A program made the position numbers and the translations under genes. A DNA stretch of 64,000 nt from Candidatus Scalindua sp. (GTDB lineage: Bacteria > Planctomycetota > Brocadiia > Brocadiales > Scalinduaceae), in NCBI GenBank assembly GCA_021776915.1, contig JAIQZU010000006.1, forward strand, positions 62,001 to 126,000, given 5' to 3'. The stretch's first letter is position 1. Every line of letters starts with the position of its first letter. Below are positions 43,246 to 51,828 of this stretch, one piece after another. The notes under the pieces were generated by a model that was not told where the DNA came from, did not search any database, and worked only from the letters and a program-made list of their open reading frames with translations.

Positions 43246-45156
43246 ATGTATAAGAGCCGTTTTAAGATATTTTTTGGAATAATATTAGTTCTTTTCTTTG
43301 TGATCTTCTGCAAACTGTTTTACATCCAGATAATAGAAGGCGGAAAGTTCAGTGGCATGTCTGAAGGCAGAAGGATAAGGACTGTTGATATAGACACGTT
43401 GAGAGGAACTATATATGACAGAAACGGTTCGGTCTTGGCTATAGATAAACATGCCTTTGAACTTATGGTATCTTATGCAAGATTATTTGATGCTTACCTG
43501 TGTATTAAACAAAATATTTTACCTGAAGTATCCGGAGGTAAGGATCAGAAAACAATTCGTAATCTGTGCGGAAAATGCCATTCTGATAATGTGTCGTGGA
43601 TAGAAAAAGTAGCTGAATTCCTTGAAATCCCATATGCGGATATCCTGGAGAAAACTACGGAAATTGTAGAAAGGGTGGAAAAGATTAAGCATTTCGTAGA
43701 GATGAAAAATGGAAGAAAGATACGTATCAAAGAGGAAACTGTGCCGCATTCATTATTATCAAACCTGCCATGGGAAAAGGCTGCAAAGTTTCAGGTAGAA
43801 ATGCTGAATTTGCCCGGTATACAGATAGATACAAATCCTGTAAGATGGTACCCAAATGGTGATTCATCATCGCATCTGGTAGGCTATGTTGGCAAGTTGG
43901 ATGAGAAAGAAATACAAGGCTATAATTTTAAGGAAAGATGGTTTGAAAGCCTGAAGGAGAGTGAAAAACCGGAATCAGAATATTTTATTCAAAAGGCAAT
44001 TTCTATGAATTCCCTGTTTGGAAAAAACGGAATTGAGAAGACATATAATTCAAGGTTGATGGGTGTGCCTGGAGAGAAATTTGAGGAAATAACCCTTGAT
44101 ACAATGAGAGCCGACAGGCTTATTCTTGAAAGGCCGGCAATACCTGGAAATAATATTATTTTAACAATAGATGGCAGGATACAGGGTATTGCAGAAAAGG
44201 CTCTGGGAGAGAGAATGGGTTCGGTTGTAGTAATGGACCCGTGGAACGGTGAAGTGATAGCAATGGCGTCATTTCCCAGATATAACCCAAATACCATGAA
44301 TAAGGATTATTCTACCCTTAGCAGAAACCCACAGAAACCATTCCTCAATAGACCTATTCAAAGCGTTTTGCCTCCGGGGTCAGTCTTTAAGATCGTTACG
44401 GCAATTGCAGCTCTGGAGGAGAATAAAATAGATGAAAATACTCAGTTTGCATGTTACGGGTCATTGAAGGTTGGAGGAATCAGGTTTCGCTGCCTTTCAA
44501 AGTATGGACATGGTTTGTTGAATGTTGAAGAGGCCATACAGTATTCATGTAATGTCTTCTTCTTTGAAGCTGTAAAAGTGTTGGGCGGTTCTTTACTGAA
44601 AGAGTGGGCGGATAAATTTGGCCTGGGAAATACCACAGACATTGATCTTGCCTACGAAAAGAAGGGAAATATGCCGGAATCCAAGTCTATGTCCCAGACT
44701 GTGAATTTATCAATTGGCCAGGGGGCGATGCTGGTCACGCCGATACAGATTACGAAGATGATAGCCATGATTGCAAACGGCGGCTGGTATATCAGCCCTC
44801 ACGTTCTTCAGAAGATAACAGATCATAGCGGTAATATACTCCTGGACAATAAACATAAACCTGCGGAGAGAGTAGATATATCAGAGAAAAATCTGGATAT
44901 TATTAAACGATCGTTACGAAGAGTAGTAACCGGCGGTACAGCAAAGAGGGTCGGTCTGAGTGAACTGCATGTAGCCGGGAAGACAGGGACAACACAGACA
45001 TCACATGACAATATAAACCATGCATGGTTTGTAGGGTATGCGCCTTTTGAAACCCCAAAGTATTGTTTTACCGTTGTAATAGAGCATACGGAAGGTCATG
45101 GCGCTGAAGTAGCGGGCCCGGTAGTTAAGAACCTTTTAACGCAGCTTGGGTTTTAG
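43246..45156 (+). CDS. mrdA: Penicillin-binding protein 2 with CGKCH insert
   Basis: 636 residues: membrane anchor (FKIFFGIILVLFFVIFCKLF), pedestal domain (RRIRTVDIDTLRGTIYDRNG) and class B transpeptidase with S379-V-F-K382, S434-C-N436 and K579-T-G-T. Cross-links peptidoglycan during elongation with RodA. Oddity: the pedestal has an insert with C108-G-K-C-H112 in IRNLCGKCHSDNVSWIEKVA, a CxxCH motif in a protein exposed to the periplasm, where haem c could be attached or a metal bound. Only one CxxCH is present. Co-transcribed with mreBCD. Confidence 0.95.
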   Translation: MYKSRFKIFFGIILVLFFVIFCKLFYIQIIEGGKFSGMSEGRRIRTVDIDTLRGTIYDRNGSVLAIDKHAFELMVSYARLFDAYLCIKQNILPEVSGGKDQKTIRNLCGKCHSDNVSWIEKVAEFLEIPYADILEKTTEIVERVEKIKHFVEMKNGRKIRIKEETVPHSLLSNLPWEKAAKFQVEMLNLPGIQIDTNPVRWYPNGDSSSHLVGYVGKLDEKEIQGYNFKERWFESLKESEKPESEYFIQKAISMNSLFGKNGIEKTYNSRLMGVPGEKFEEITLDTMRADRLILERPAIPGNNIILTIDGRIQGIAEKALGERMGSVVVMDPWNGEVIAMASFPRYNPNTMNKDYSTLSRNPQKPFLNRPIQSVLPPGSVFKIVTAIAALEENKIDENTQFACYGSLKVGGIRFRCLSKYGHGLLNVEEAIQYSCNVFFFEAVKVLGGSLLKEWADKFGLGNTTDIDLAYEKKGNMPESKSMSQTVNLSIGQGAMLVTPIQITKMIAMIANGGWYISPHVLQKITDHSGNILLDNKHKPAERVDISEKNLDIIKRSLRRVVTGGTAKRVGLSELHVAGKTGTTQTSHDNINHAWFVGYAPFETPKYCFTVVIEHTEGHGAEVAGPVVKNLLTQLGF

Positions 45157-45187
45157 GCACTTTTAAATTTTTACAGGGTAATAGTAT

Positions 45188-46291
45188 ATGATAGTTAGTT
45201 TGAGAAATTTTGATTGGCTGATGTTTCTGGTAGTTTGTTTGTTCCTGGTTATAAGTTTTTTCTTTGTGTGGAGCGCTGCATCAGAGGCTTATGCCTTTAA
45301 ACAATTGGTCTGGATAGGCGTTGGCGTGGGTGTTTTTTCCGGCTTGCTGATATTTGATTATTTTTCTGTTGGCAAAATTTCGTATATATTTTATTTAATA
45401 ACCCTCTTTTGTTTGTTTTTAGTTTTGTTATGTGGTAAAACGGTATATGGGGCGCAGAGGTGGTTAATGGCAGGGCCTGTCTCCATACAGCCTTCCGAGA
45501 TTATGAAGATAGTCCTTGTCCTGACACTTTCAAGGTGTTTTATGGATAAAAGGAGTATTTCCGGATTCACCGGTATTATCTTTCCATTAGCCTTGACACT
45601 CCTGCCAATGGCATTAATTATTAAGCAGCCGGATCTGGGCACCAGTTTAATCTTGTTGCCCATCTTTTTTGCTATTATGTTTGTGTCCGGCGTCAGGATT
45701 AAATATATCTTTATACTCATAACTTTCGGCCTGGCCTCAATACCTCTTTTCTGGTTTTTTGTGCTTAAGAGCTATCAAAAGTCGAGAGTTATAAGTTTCC
45801 TCTGGCCTGATACTGTAAGCAGTTGGGGAGAGGGTTACCACAGGATGCAGTCATTAATAGCGGTTGGTTCCGGTGGCAGCTTTGGAAGCGGGTGGGGTAG
45901 CGGCGTACAAAGTCAGCTTAACTTCCTCCCACAGGGGCATACAGACTTTATTTTTTCTGTTGTAGCCGAAGAGTGGGGATTCTATAGAAGCTGTGCAATC
46001 CTGTGCCTTTATGTGGTTTTTCTTGCATGCAGCATAGGTATTGCCGTAAGTACCAGGGATGCTTATGGCAGGTTGATTGTGGCAGGTTTTACGGCAATGT
46101 TTGCATCTCAAGTTCTTATAAATGTTGCCATGACAATAGGGCTTGCCCCTATTACCGGTTTAACATTACCCTTTATCAGTTATGGAGGATCATCTCTGAT
46201 ATCCTCCTTTATAGCATTATCGTTTATGTTTAATGTGAGAATGAGAAGCAGAAGTAGAATAGCGTTATCAAATAAGGAATTTTATGAATAA
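45188..46291 (+). CDS. rodA: Rod shape-determining glycosyltransferase RodA
   Basis: 367 residues, about ten membrane helices, SEDS family peptidoglycan polymerase that partners PBP2. VWSAASEAYAFKQLVWIGVG, GKTVYGAQRWLMAGPVSIQPSEIMKI, LIIKQPDLGTSLILLPIFFA, GSGWGSGVQSQLNFLPQGHTDFIFSVVAEEWGF (with catalytic Asp in HTDFIF) and GLTLPFISYGGSSLISSF. Starts 31 bases after mrdA; its end overlaps the radical SAM gene by 8 bases. Confidence 0.95.
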   Translation: MIVSLRNFDWLMFLVVCLFLVISFFFVWSAASEAYAFKQLVWIGVGVGVFSGLLIFDYFSVGKISYIFYLITLFCLFLVLLCGKTVYGAQRWLMAGPVSIQPSEIMKIVLVLTLSRCFMDKRSISGFTGIIFPLALTLLPMALIIKQPDLGTSLILLPIFFAIMFVSGVRIKYIFILITFGLASIPLFWFFVLKSYQKSRVISFLWPDTVSSWGEGYHRMQSLIAVGSGGSFGSGWGSGVQSQLNFLPQGHTDFIFSVVAEEWGFYRSCAILCLYVVFLACSIGIAVSTRDAYGRLIVAGFTAMFASQVLINVAMTIGLAPITGLTLPFISYGGSSLISSFIALSFMFNVRMRSRSRIALSNKEFYE

Positions 46292-48131
46292 TTTCCGTCG
46301 TTATGTCGAAGACAAAATTTTGCCTTTTGTGGAAACACCCGGACAATATATAGGCGGTGAATGGAATTCCATCAAAAAGGATGACAACAGTGTAGATGTT
46401 ACAGTTGCACTGGCCTTCCCGGATACTTATGCAATCGGGATGTCTCACCAGGGTATGCAGATCCTATACGGTCTCTTAAACGAGCGCAAAGACACGGCTT
46501 GTGAAAGAGTATTTGCGCCATGGTATGATATGGAAGCTGCTTTGAGGAAGCAGGATATACCATTATATTCCCTGGAGTCATTCAGGCCTTTAGGGGAGTT
46601 TGATATTATCGGTTTTTCGCTTCAATATGAGATGTCATATACAAATGTGATTAATATGCTGGACCTTGCAAAGATACCGCTCAGAAGAGAGGAAAGGACA
46701 GAGAAAGACCCTTTAATCATTGCAGGCGGGCCTCTGGCCTTTACCCCTGAACCAATCTCTGATTTTATTGATATTTTCTTTTTGGGTGATGGGGAAGAGA
46801 AACTGCCTCAATTTATCGAATGTTTTAAAGCTCTTAAACATTCTGAAAACCTCTCAAGAGAAGAGAAGATTCTTTCACTTGTTAAAGAGATGAAGAATCT
46901 TTATGCTCCTTCTCTTTATGAAGTGTCTTACGATTCTGAGGGCGTTATAAACAAGATGGAACCAAAACTGCCCGGTATTCCGCCTGTCGTGCGTGGTGCA
47001 TCAATAAGCAATCTCGGGAAGGCGTATTTTCCGGAAAGCCCTATCGTGCCATATGTGAAAACGGTCTTTGAACGCATATCCATTGAAGTTATGAGGGGCT
47101 GCACACAAGGGTGCAGGTTTTGCCAGGCAGGGATGACAAAAAGGCCAAACAGGATACGTTCTGTAGATAAAATCCTGAATATGTCAGGAGATTGTTATCG
47201 TAATACAGGGCATGACGAAATATCACTTGGGGCATTGTCAATAAGTGATTATCCACATCTCAAAGACCTGATGACACGCATGGGTGAGGTCTTTAACCCG
47301 AAAGATGTAAACATATCATTTCCTTCCCTGAGAGTTTCAGAAGAGTTAACTGAGTTGCCTTCTCATCTAAATACCGTACGAAAATCCGGTTTGACGTTTG
47401 CGCCTGAGGCGGCAACAACAAGGCTCAGAAAGGTAATCAACAAGAACATAACAAACGAAGATCTTTTTGCGGGAGTCAGAGAGGCTTATAAAGAGGGATG
47501 GAACCTGGTCAAATTGTACTTTATGGTTGGGCTTCCTACAGAGACAGATGAGGACGTTGAAGAGATAGTAAAGCTGGCTTACAGGGTTTCAGGTCTCGGG
47601 AGAGAGGTTAAGGGTTCGGTTGGAAACGTGAATATAACAGTATCTCCTTTCGTTCCCAAGGCACATACCCCTTTTCAATGGGAACCAATGGTTTCACTGG
47701 AAAGACTAAAAGATATAAGGCGCATGATAATGAGCAAGATCAGGCACAGGAGAATTCGCATCAAATTCAGCAAGCCGGAGAGGAGTATACTGGAAGGAGT
47801 ATTTGCTCGTGGTGACAGAAGGCTGGGAAAAGTGATCCTTCAGGCCTGGCAGGATGGCTGCAGGTTTGATGCATGGGATGACTTCTTTGATTATGATAAA
47901 TGGGTAAGTGCATTTGAGAAAACAGGACTTGATGAAAAGTCTTACTTGTACAGAGAAAGAGGTGAAGGTGAAGTCCTTCCATGGGATCATGTCAGCAGTG
48001 GCATTATAAAGGAATTCCTGGTAAGCGAGAGAAAGAAGTCTTTTGAGCAGGAATTTACTCCTGATTGCTTCAGAGATGGTTGCCCTGACTGCGGTGCCTG
48101 TGCAAGATCAGAGCATTATGTAAAGGTTTGA
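46284..48131 (+). CDS. B12-binding-like radical SAM protein (TIGR03960 type)
   Basis: 615 residues. N-terminal B12-binding-like segment (VDVTVALAFPDTYAIGMSHQGMQILYGLLN to FDIIGFSLQYEMSYTNVINML), then the radical SAM core with C273-TQG-C277-RF-C280 in VMRGCTQGCRFCQAGMTKRP and FAPEAATTRLRKVINKN, NLVKLYFMVGLPTETDEDV. The C-terminus has a Cys-rich end (CFRDGCPDCGACARSEHY) that may carry another cluster. Family members often have a DUF2344 partner; none is beside it here. Function unknown; it closes the cell-wall operon. Confidence 0.92.
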   Translation: MNNFRRYVEDKILPFVETPGQYIGGEWNSIKKDDNSVDVTVALAFPDTYAIGMSHQGMQILYGLLNERKDTACERVFAPWYDMEAALRKQDIPLYSLESFRPLGEFDIIGFSLQYEMSYTNVINMLDLAKIPLRREERTEKDPLIIAGGPLAFTPEPISDFIDIFFLGDGEEKLPQFIECFKALKHSENLSREEKILSLVKEMKNLYAPSLYEVSYDSEGVINKMEPKLPGIPPVVRGASISNLGKAYFPESPIVPYVKTVFERISIEVMRGCTQGCRFCQAGMTKRPNRIRSVDKILNMSGDCYRNTGHDEISLGALSISDYPHLKDLMTRMGEVFNPKDVNISFPSLRVSEELTELPSHLNTVRKSGLTFAPEAATTRLRKVINKNITNEDLFAGVREAYKEGWNLVKLYFMVGLPTETDEDVEEIVKLAYRVSGLGREVKGSVGNVNITVSPFVPKAHTPFQWEPMVSLERLKDIRRMIMSKIRHRRIRIKFSKPERSILEGVFARGDRRLGKVILQAWQDGCRFDAWDDFFDYDKWVSAFEKTGLDEKSYLYRERGEGEVLPWDHVSSGIIKEFLVSERKKSFEQEFTPDCFRDGCPDCGACARSEHYVKV

Positions 48132-48177
48132 AGATGAAAAAAACCTATACATTTCCGTAAGTCCTTGTATGGTAATA

Positions 48178-48224
48178 TGGGCGATATTGGACTCGAACCA
48201 GTGACCCCTTGCTTGTCGAGCAAG
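48178..48224 (-). tRNA. Partial tRNA-like sequence (3' half only)
   Basis: Read on the minus strand: anticodon arm CTTGC-TCGACAA-GCAAG, variable region GGGTC, T-arm ACTGG-TTCGAGT-CCAAT (one mismatch) and acceptor strand ATCGCCC plus A. The 5' acceptor strand and D-arm are missing, and position 33 of the loop is C instead of U, so it is not functional. It resembles a tRNA 3' end left at an integration site. The gap 48132-48763 otherwise holds repeat copy E and no gene. Confidence 0.5.
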
Positions 48225-48453
48225 AAAAAGAAGAGGTAAAGTTTTTTGGATTGTTTTGAAGTGTTTTGTACTGTATGGGTTACAGGTCATTACAGGGGGA
48301 GTAACTAGCCTTCTGTTTTGACCTATTTTGATTTTTTACTTCACATTTACTTCACACCCAGACCCCCTCCATTACAACTACATATAGAGCTTTCACATAT
48401 CAAGCGTAATCAAGTGGTAAATCTGAGGTGTAGTAGGGCTCTCTTTTTACCAC

Positions 48454-48590
48454 TTGACTTACATAACATAATAGGTTTATATTTGGTTTTATCCAATTCA
48501 AACAGCATAAAGACTATACCACAGATTTTGACGTGGATAAGTTGCCTTTAATTAAGTTTATGTTTTGCAAGGAGGTAAATATATAAACTT
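48454..48590 (+). repeat. Interspersed repeat family R2, copy E
   Basis: TTGACTTACATAACATAATA, then ATCCAATTCAAACAGCATAA, AGACTATACCACAGATTTTG, ACGTGGATAAGTTGCCTTTA and TGTTTTGCAAGGAGGTAAAT. Matches the family at 24837 and 27605, 18 kb away from the nearest other copy. The dyad ACCAC...GTGGAT keeps outer arms although the inside differs. Confidence 0.65.
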
Positions 48591-48763
48591 ACCAAATGCT
48601 CCTCCATAAAGTAGTAATCTGGCCTTTCTAGATAATATTACAATAGTGGTGTTATCCTGAAACTTTATAATTACTTGTTAGCTACGGAAATTCGCAGATA
48701 TCAACACAATCGATTTGTGATGATATCTGTTATAATTCTACCTTAGTATAATGGGAGGGTGTT

Positions 48764-49801
48764 ATGAAACTTGTGTACAGAATAACTATGACGTTACTCT
48801 TATGGGGATTAGTTCTTATCCCCATCGTCCCACTTACAGCTCAGGGAACATTGGCCGCCGACGTCGAAGATACACCTGAGTGGTTGGAAGCGGTCGAACT
48901 AAAAAAGGAACTCGATAAAAAGGCAGACATGGTTTCGAGGTCAGAAAAAGAGAAGCTCGACAGAGAATTCGAACGGATTAGACGCAATCATGAAGATTCC
49001 TGCGTCAGAGCAGACAGGTTGGTCGAAAAGGTAAAGAGTCATAACAAAGACGCGCAAGCTCATGCAGAAGAGGTCGCAAGTTTTAACGCCTCATGTTCTG
49101 CGCCCGCATCCCAGTCCGCATGGGAACAGTGTAAGGAGTGGGAGACCCGAATAAATGACTGGGGCAACAGAATTGAAGCAAGCAAAGAGAGACTCGACAT
49201 AATGCTTGAAAAACATAATGGTGAGGCTCTGCACTTCGCACGCTTTGAAGCTGCATTCAATGAGGCTGTTAGGGAAGCGCTAAAGACTATAACTGAAGGC
49301 CAAACATGGGAATTTATCAGCGGAAACGGAAGCCAGTCAATGAGAGTTCAAGTACGTTCTGATGGTACGTTCTATGTGGAGGGATCTCGCCGATGGAAAG
49401 TCTCCGTTCCAGGTTGCAAACCCAATTATTATGACCTGAGATTAATAAATGGAAGATTTAGCGGTCATTCGGTAAATTTCAAAATGGAGGGGTCAGGGTG
49501 TTCAGAAAAGCATGCTACCAACATAGACGCTGAGGGAGAGGCAAACGATTCGTTTCCTAATGCGAGAAGTGTAAGTGGGACGTTCGACAGTGACATTACG
49601 TCCCCCCTCGCTATCAGGTTCATAGATAGCACGGAGTCACTTTCTGAACTGCGCAATTATGTAGTAGATGATTTGATCTCATCGGGCGACTTCGATCGTA
49701 TGGCTGAGGGCAGAGACCTTATAAAAATTAAAGAAGCGGTGAAAAATACGCTGGAACAAGAAATATTTGAGACCCCATGGAGTGGAAGTAGGATTAAATA
49801 A
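48764..49801 (+). CDS. Secreted coiled-coil protein, unknown function
   Basis: 345 residues. Signal peptide with hydrophobic core MTLLLWGLVLIPIVPLTAQG and cleavage near LAADVED. Residues about 40-180 form charged helices, probably coiled coil (EKEKLDREFERIRRNHED, WETRINDWGNRIEASKERLD). A smaller beta-rich part follows (WEFISGNGSQSMRVQVRSDG to FYVEGSRRWKVSVPG) with paired Cys. No family is recognised. A periplasmic or cell-envelope role is inferred from export. Weak GGGAGG before ATG 48764. Confidence 0.7.
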   Translation: MKLVYRITMTLLLWGLVLIPIVPLTAQGTLAADVEDTPEWLEAVELKKELDKKADMVSRSEKEKLDREFERIRRNHEDSCVRADRLVEKVKSHNKDAQAHAEEVASFNASCSAPASQSAWEQCKEWETRINDWGNRIEASKERLDIMLEKHNGEALHFARFEAAFNEAVREALKTITEGQTWEFISGNGSQSMRVQVRSDGTFYVEGSRRWKVSVPGCKPNYYDLRLINGRFSGHSVNFKMEGSGCSEKHATNIDAEGEANDSFPNARSVSGTFDSDITSPLAIRFIDSTESLSELRNYVVDDLISSGDFDRMAEGRDLIKIKEAVKNTLEQEIFETPWSGSRIK

Positions 49802-49997
49802 AAGTAGTAGGGGACGTTCACAAAAGAGTCTGATGCATTCAGTAGCGCTGTGTGTCGTTGCTAATGCCAAGAATATGGCTTTCAAAACTATTTGCCATCC
49901 ATTCACTAGTCTTCCAGTTGTAAATAATAATAAATTATTCTTTATGCTTACAATAATTCTTATTTTTGTTTCTGATTTTGGGAAGGGGGTGGAAAGA

Positions 49998-50345
49998 ATG
50001 AAAAAAAATATTAGTCTAATGATTGTTGTTGCTGTGTTCATTGCCTTAGTTCAAGCTGTGACAGCTGCTGATGCTCTACAGTACCAAAATCTGGTGGCCT
50101 TTGAGTGTGAGACAAAATGCGAGGAGGTACATAGCGCATGCTGGAAGAAGTGTCTTGAAGGGCCAATCGAAGAAAACCAATCTTGTCATGATGCGTGTAA
50201 TGAAGCGTATAGAAAGTGCATCAGCGATTGTTTGGAAGCTTATAATACCTGGCAAACTTACAGCTGGGAAGAAATGTGTGCTTTAATGAAGGAACCATTG
50301 ACGTTCTCTTGCAAGTCATTCCATCTGCCTGCCAGGGGTGACTGA
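49998..50345 (+). CDS. Secreted Cys-rich protein with paired CX3C motifs
   Basis: 115 residues from ATG 49998; the frame is open from 49767 but the signal peptide (KKNISLMIVVAVFIALVQAV, then TAADA) and the GGTGGAAAG ahead of it set the start. Mature part: C-ETK-C, six residues, C-WKK-C, then C-HDA-C, six residues, C-ISD-C: four CX3C pairs in two helical hairpins, as in CHCH or small-Tim-like proteins, plus two C-terminal Cys. Probably disulfide-stabilised in the periplasm. No known family. A paired partner could be the secreted protein just upstream. Confidence 0.65.
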   Translation: MKKNISLMIVVAVFIALVQAVTAADALQYQNLVAFECETKCEEVHSACWKKCLEGPIEENQSCHDACNEAYRKCISDCLEAYNTWQTYSWEEMCALMKEPLTFSCKSFHLPARGD

Positions 50346-50624
50346 GCTAAGCCATTTTAAAACTATTTTTGTCCTAGCGCTATGTTGTTAAATTATATTG
50401 CTGAACTTTCTTGTCAATTAAAAGTTTCACTAATTTGTAGAATAAACATAAAAATTAATGTTAACGAAATCAGAAAATAAGGGGTTTATGTTGTAAGGAA
50501 ATAATGGTGTTGGAATGTTATTAAGAAACTATATAATAACTGGTTCACCAGTGGACCAGAAAGTTACTGGATGGGAAAAGGTTGCAGAAAGGTATCGTGC
50601 TAAGAGAGAGGAGGGAACTTCAGA

Positions 50625-51146
50625 ATGTGGTTGTTTCGAAGGAACGTGAGCACTGAAAAAGTTGTTGCAATACTCGAAGAGCTAATCAAATCAACAAGCG
50701 TCGGTGCTACACATGGGGGGTCGTCAGAAGGAGATACTGATGGCATGCTTTCTGAAAAAAAAGGTGTTAAAAGAGGATATGTCATCAACATTGCTGATTT
50801 GCTGGATCCTTGTGATGAATATGGCGTTCCACGTGGCGAAAAGATAGAATATATAAACTACTACCCTAGAGGTGAAGTGGAAAGCTTTGCTATCAGAATA
50901 GTCATAGGAGGGTCAGAGGAAATGCAATATCACTTAGAAGATCACACGACAATAGAAGCTTGGATGCAGATGAGAGATCAGGAAGAACCCCTTTTCGGCG
51001 CTTACACCATGGACACCATAACTGAAGCCCTTGAGTACTCAACAGAAAATCCTCTTGAGAGAAGGTTCATCCAAGAACTTGGGAAAAATATTATTGGTCT
51101 TATGGATGCTAAAGATAAATACTACAGCAAAAAATATGGAAGGTAA
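50625..51146 (+). CDS. Unknown cytoplasmic protein
   Basis: 173 residues, no signal or membrane segment. Contains a Gly/Ser-rich stretch (THGGSSEGDTDGML), KRGYVINIADLLDPCDEYGV and a C-terminal helical half (LEYSTENPLERRFIQELGKN). No recognised domain. GAGAGGAGGG lies about 9 bases before ATG 50625. The preceding gap (50346-50624) shows no gene. Confidence 0.6.
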   Translation: MWLFRRNVSTEKVVAILEELIKSTSVGATHGGSSEGDTDGMLSEKKGVKRGYVINIADLLDPCDEYGVPRGEKIEYINYYPRGEVESFAIRIVIGGSEEMQYHLEDHTTIEAWMQMRDQEEPLFGAYTMDTITEALEYSTENPLERRFIQELGKNIIGLMDAKDKYYSKKYGR

Positions 51147-51149
51147 ATC

Positions 51150-51237
51150 TTTATCATACCTACAGTAAAATGCGATAACTGCGGTCATTCAGTTGAAGTA
51201 AAAGATGCCAAGATGAAAGGGAAGGGTTTGAAGTAGA
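51150..51237 (+). pseudogene. Remnant of a zinc-ribbon protein
   Basis: A short frame without start reads PTVKCDNCGHSVEVKDAKMK GKGLK and stops at about 51235. CxxC followed by GHSVEVKD resembles the first half of a small zinc ribbon; the second Cys pair is missing. Probably the truncated beginning of a decayed gene. Confidence 0.25.
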
Positions 51238-51324
51238 CTTCATTATAAAAAACCTTTTGATTTCTCAGAATTGACAAAACATATAAATGAATTGTTTATT
51301 TAAGAATTGAAGGATTCCCACCAT

Positions 51325-51828
51325 CTATTTACTCTTTTTAAGATGAATAATGTTTTCTATAAAATCCAGGGCCTTATTTGTGTCTTCTGTTGAGAAGCAT
51401 TTCGTTTTCAGATTTTCATTTATAAGTATTAACTCGTTTTCTCCAGCCTTTTCATCTGTTTTTGTTTCATTTGAATCTATTATCTTGATTCTGGGAAAGT
51501 CATTTCCTCTGTACCCTTCTACAAGCACAATATTCACATCATTAAGATATTTTGTAATAATTTCACTTGCTCCGGGTGGGTCCGCCACTCTCTTGATGAC
51601 GGCGATCTTGTTTTGTGATGTAAGGGCGATTGAATCTGCTCCTGATTGGTAGTACTTGTACGTATCCTTGCCTTCGTGATCGACCTTAAACTCTTTGATG
51701 TTGTATTTGAGGGTTCCTACTCTGTGTCCACGTTCTTTTAATTTTGGAATGAGTGTTCTGATGAGTGTTGTCTTTCCTGCATTCTGCCTTCCTGCGATGG
51801 CTATTATTGTTACTTCTTCAGAATTCAT
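51325..51828 (-). CDS. mobB: Molybdopterin-guanine dinucleotide biosynthesis adaptor protein MobB
   Basis: 167 residues. P-loop AIAGRQNAGKTTLIRTLIPK (about 11-30), GHRVGTLKYNIKEFKVDHEGKDTYKYYQSGADSIAL, and VLVEGYRGNDFPRIKII, all MobB features. A GTP-binding helper in attachment of GMP to molybdopterin. Last gene of the hdr-flx operon, overlapping flxA by 11 bases, which suggests that the electron-bifurcating complex serves a molybdo- or tungsto-enzyme. Confidence 0.9.
   Translation of the reverse strand: MNSEEVTIIAIAGRQNAGKTTLIRTLIPKLKERGHRVGTLKYNIKEFKVDHEGKDTYKYYQSGADSIALTSQNKIAVIKRVADPPGASEIITKYLNDVNIVLVEGYRGNDFPRIKIIDSNETKTDEKAGENELILINENLKTKCFSTEDTNKALDFIENIIHLKKSK

Noticed and set aside
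48178-48224. Functional tRNA gene
   Set aside because: The 5' acceptor strand and D-arm are missing and base 33 is C; reported only as a remnant.
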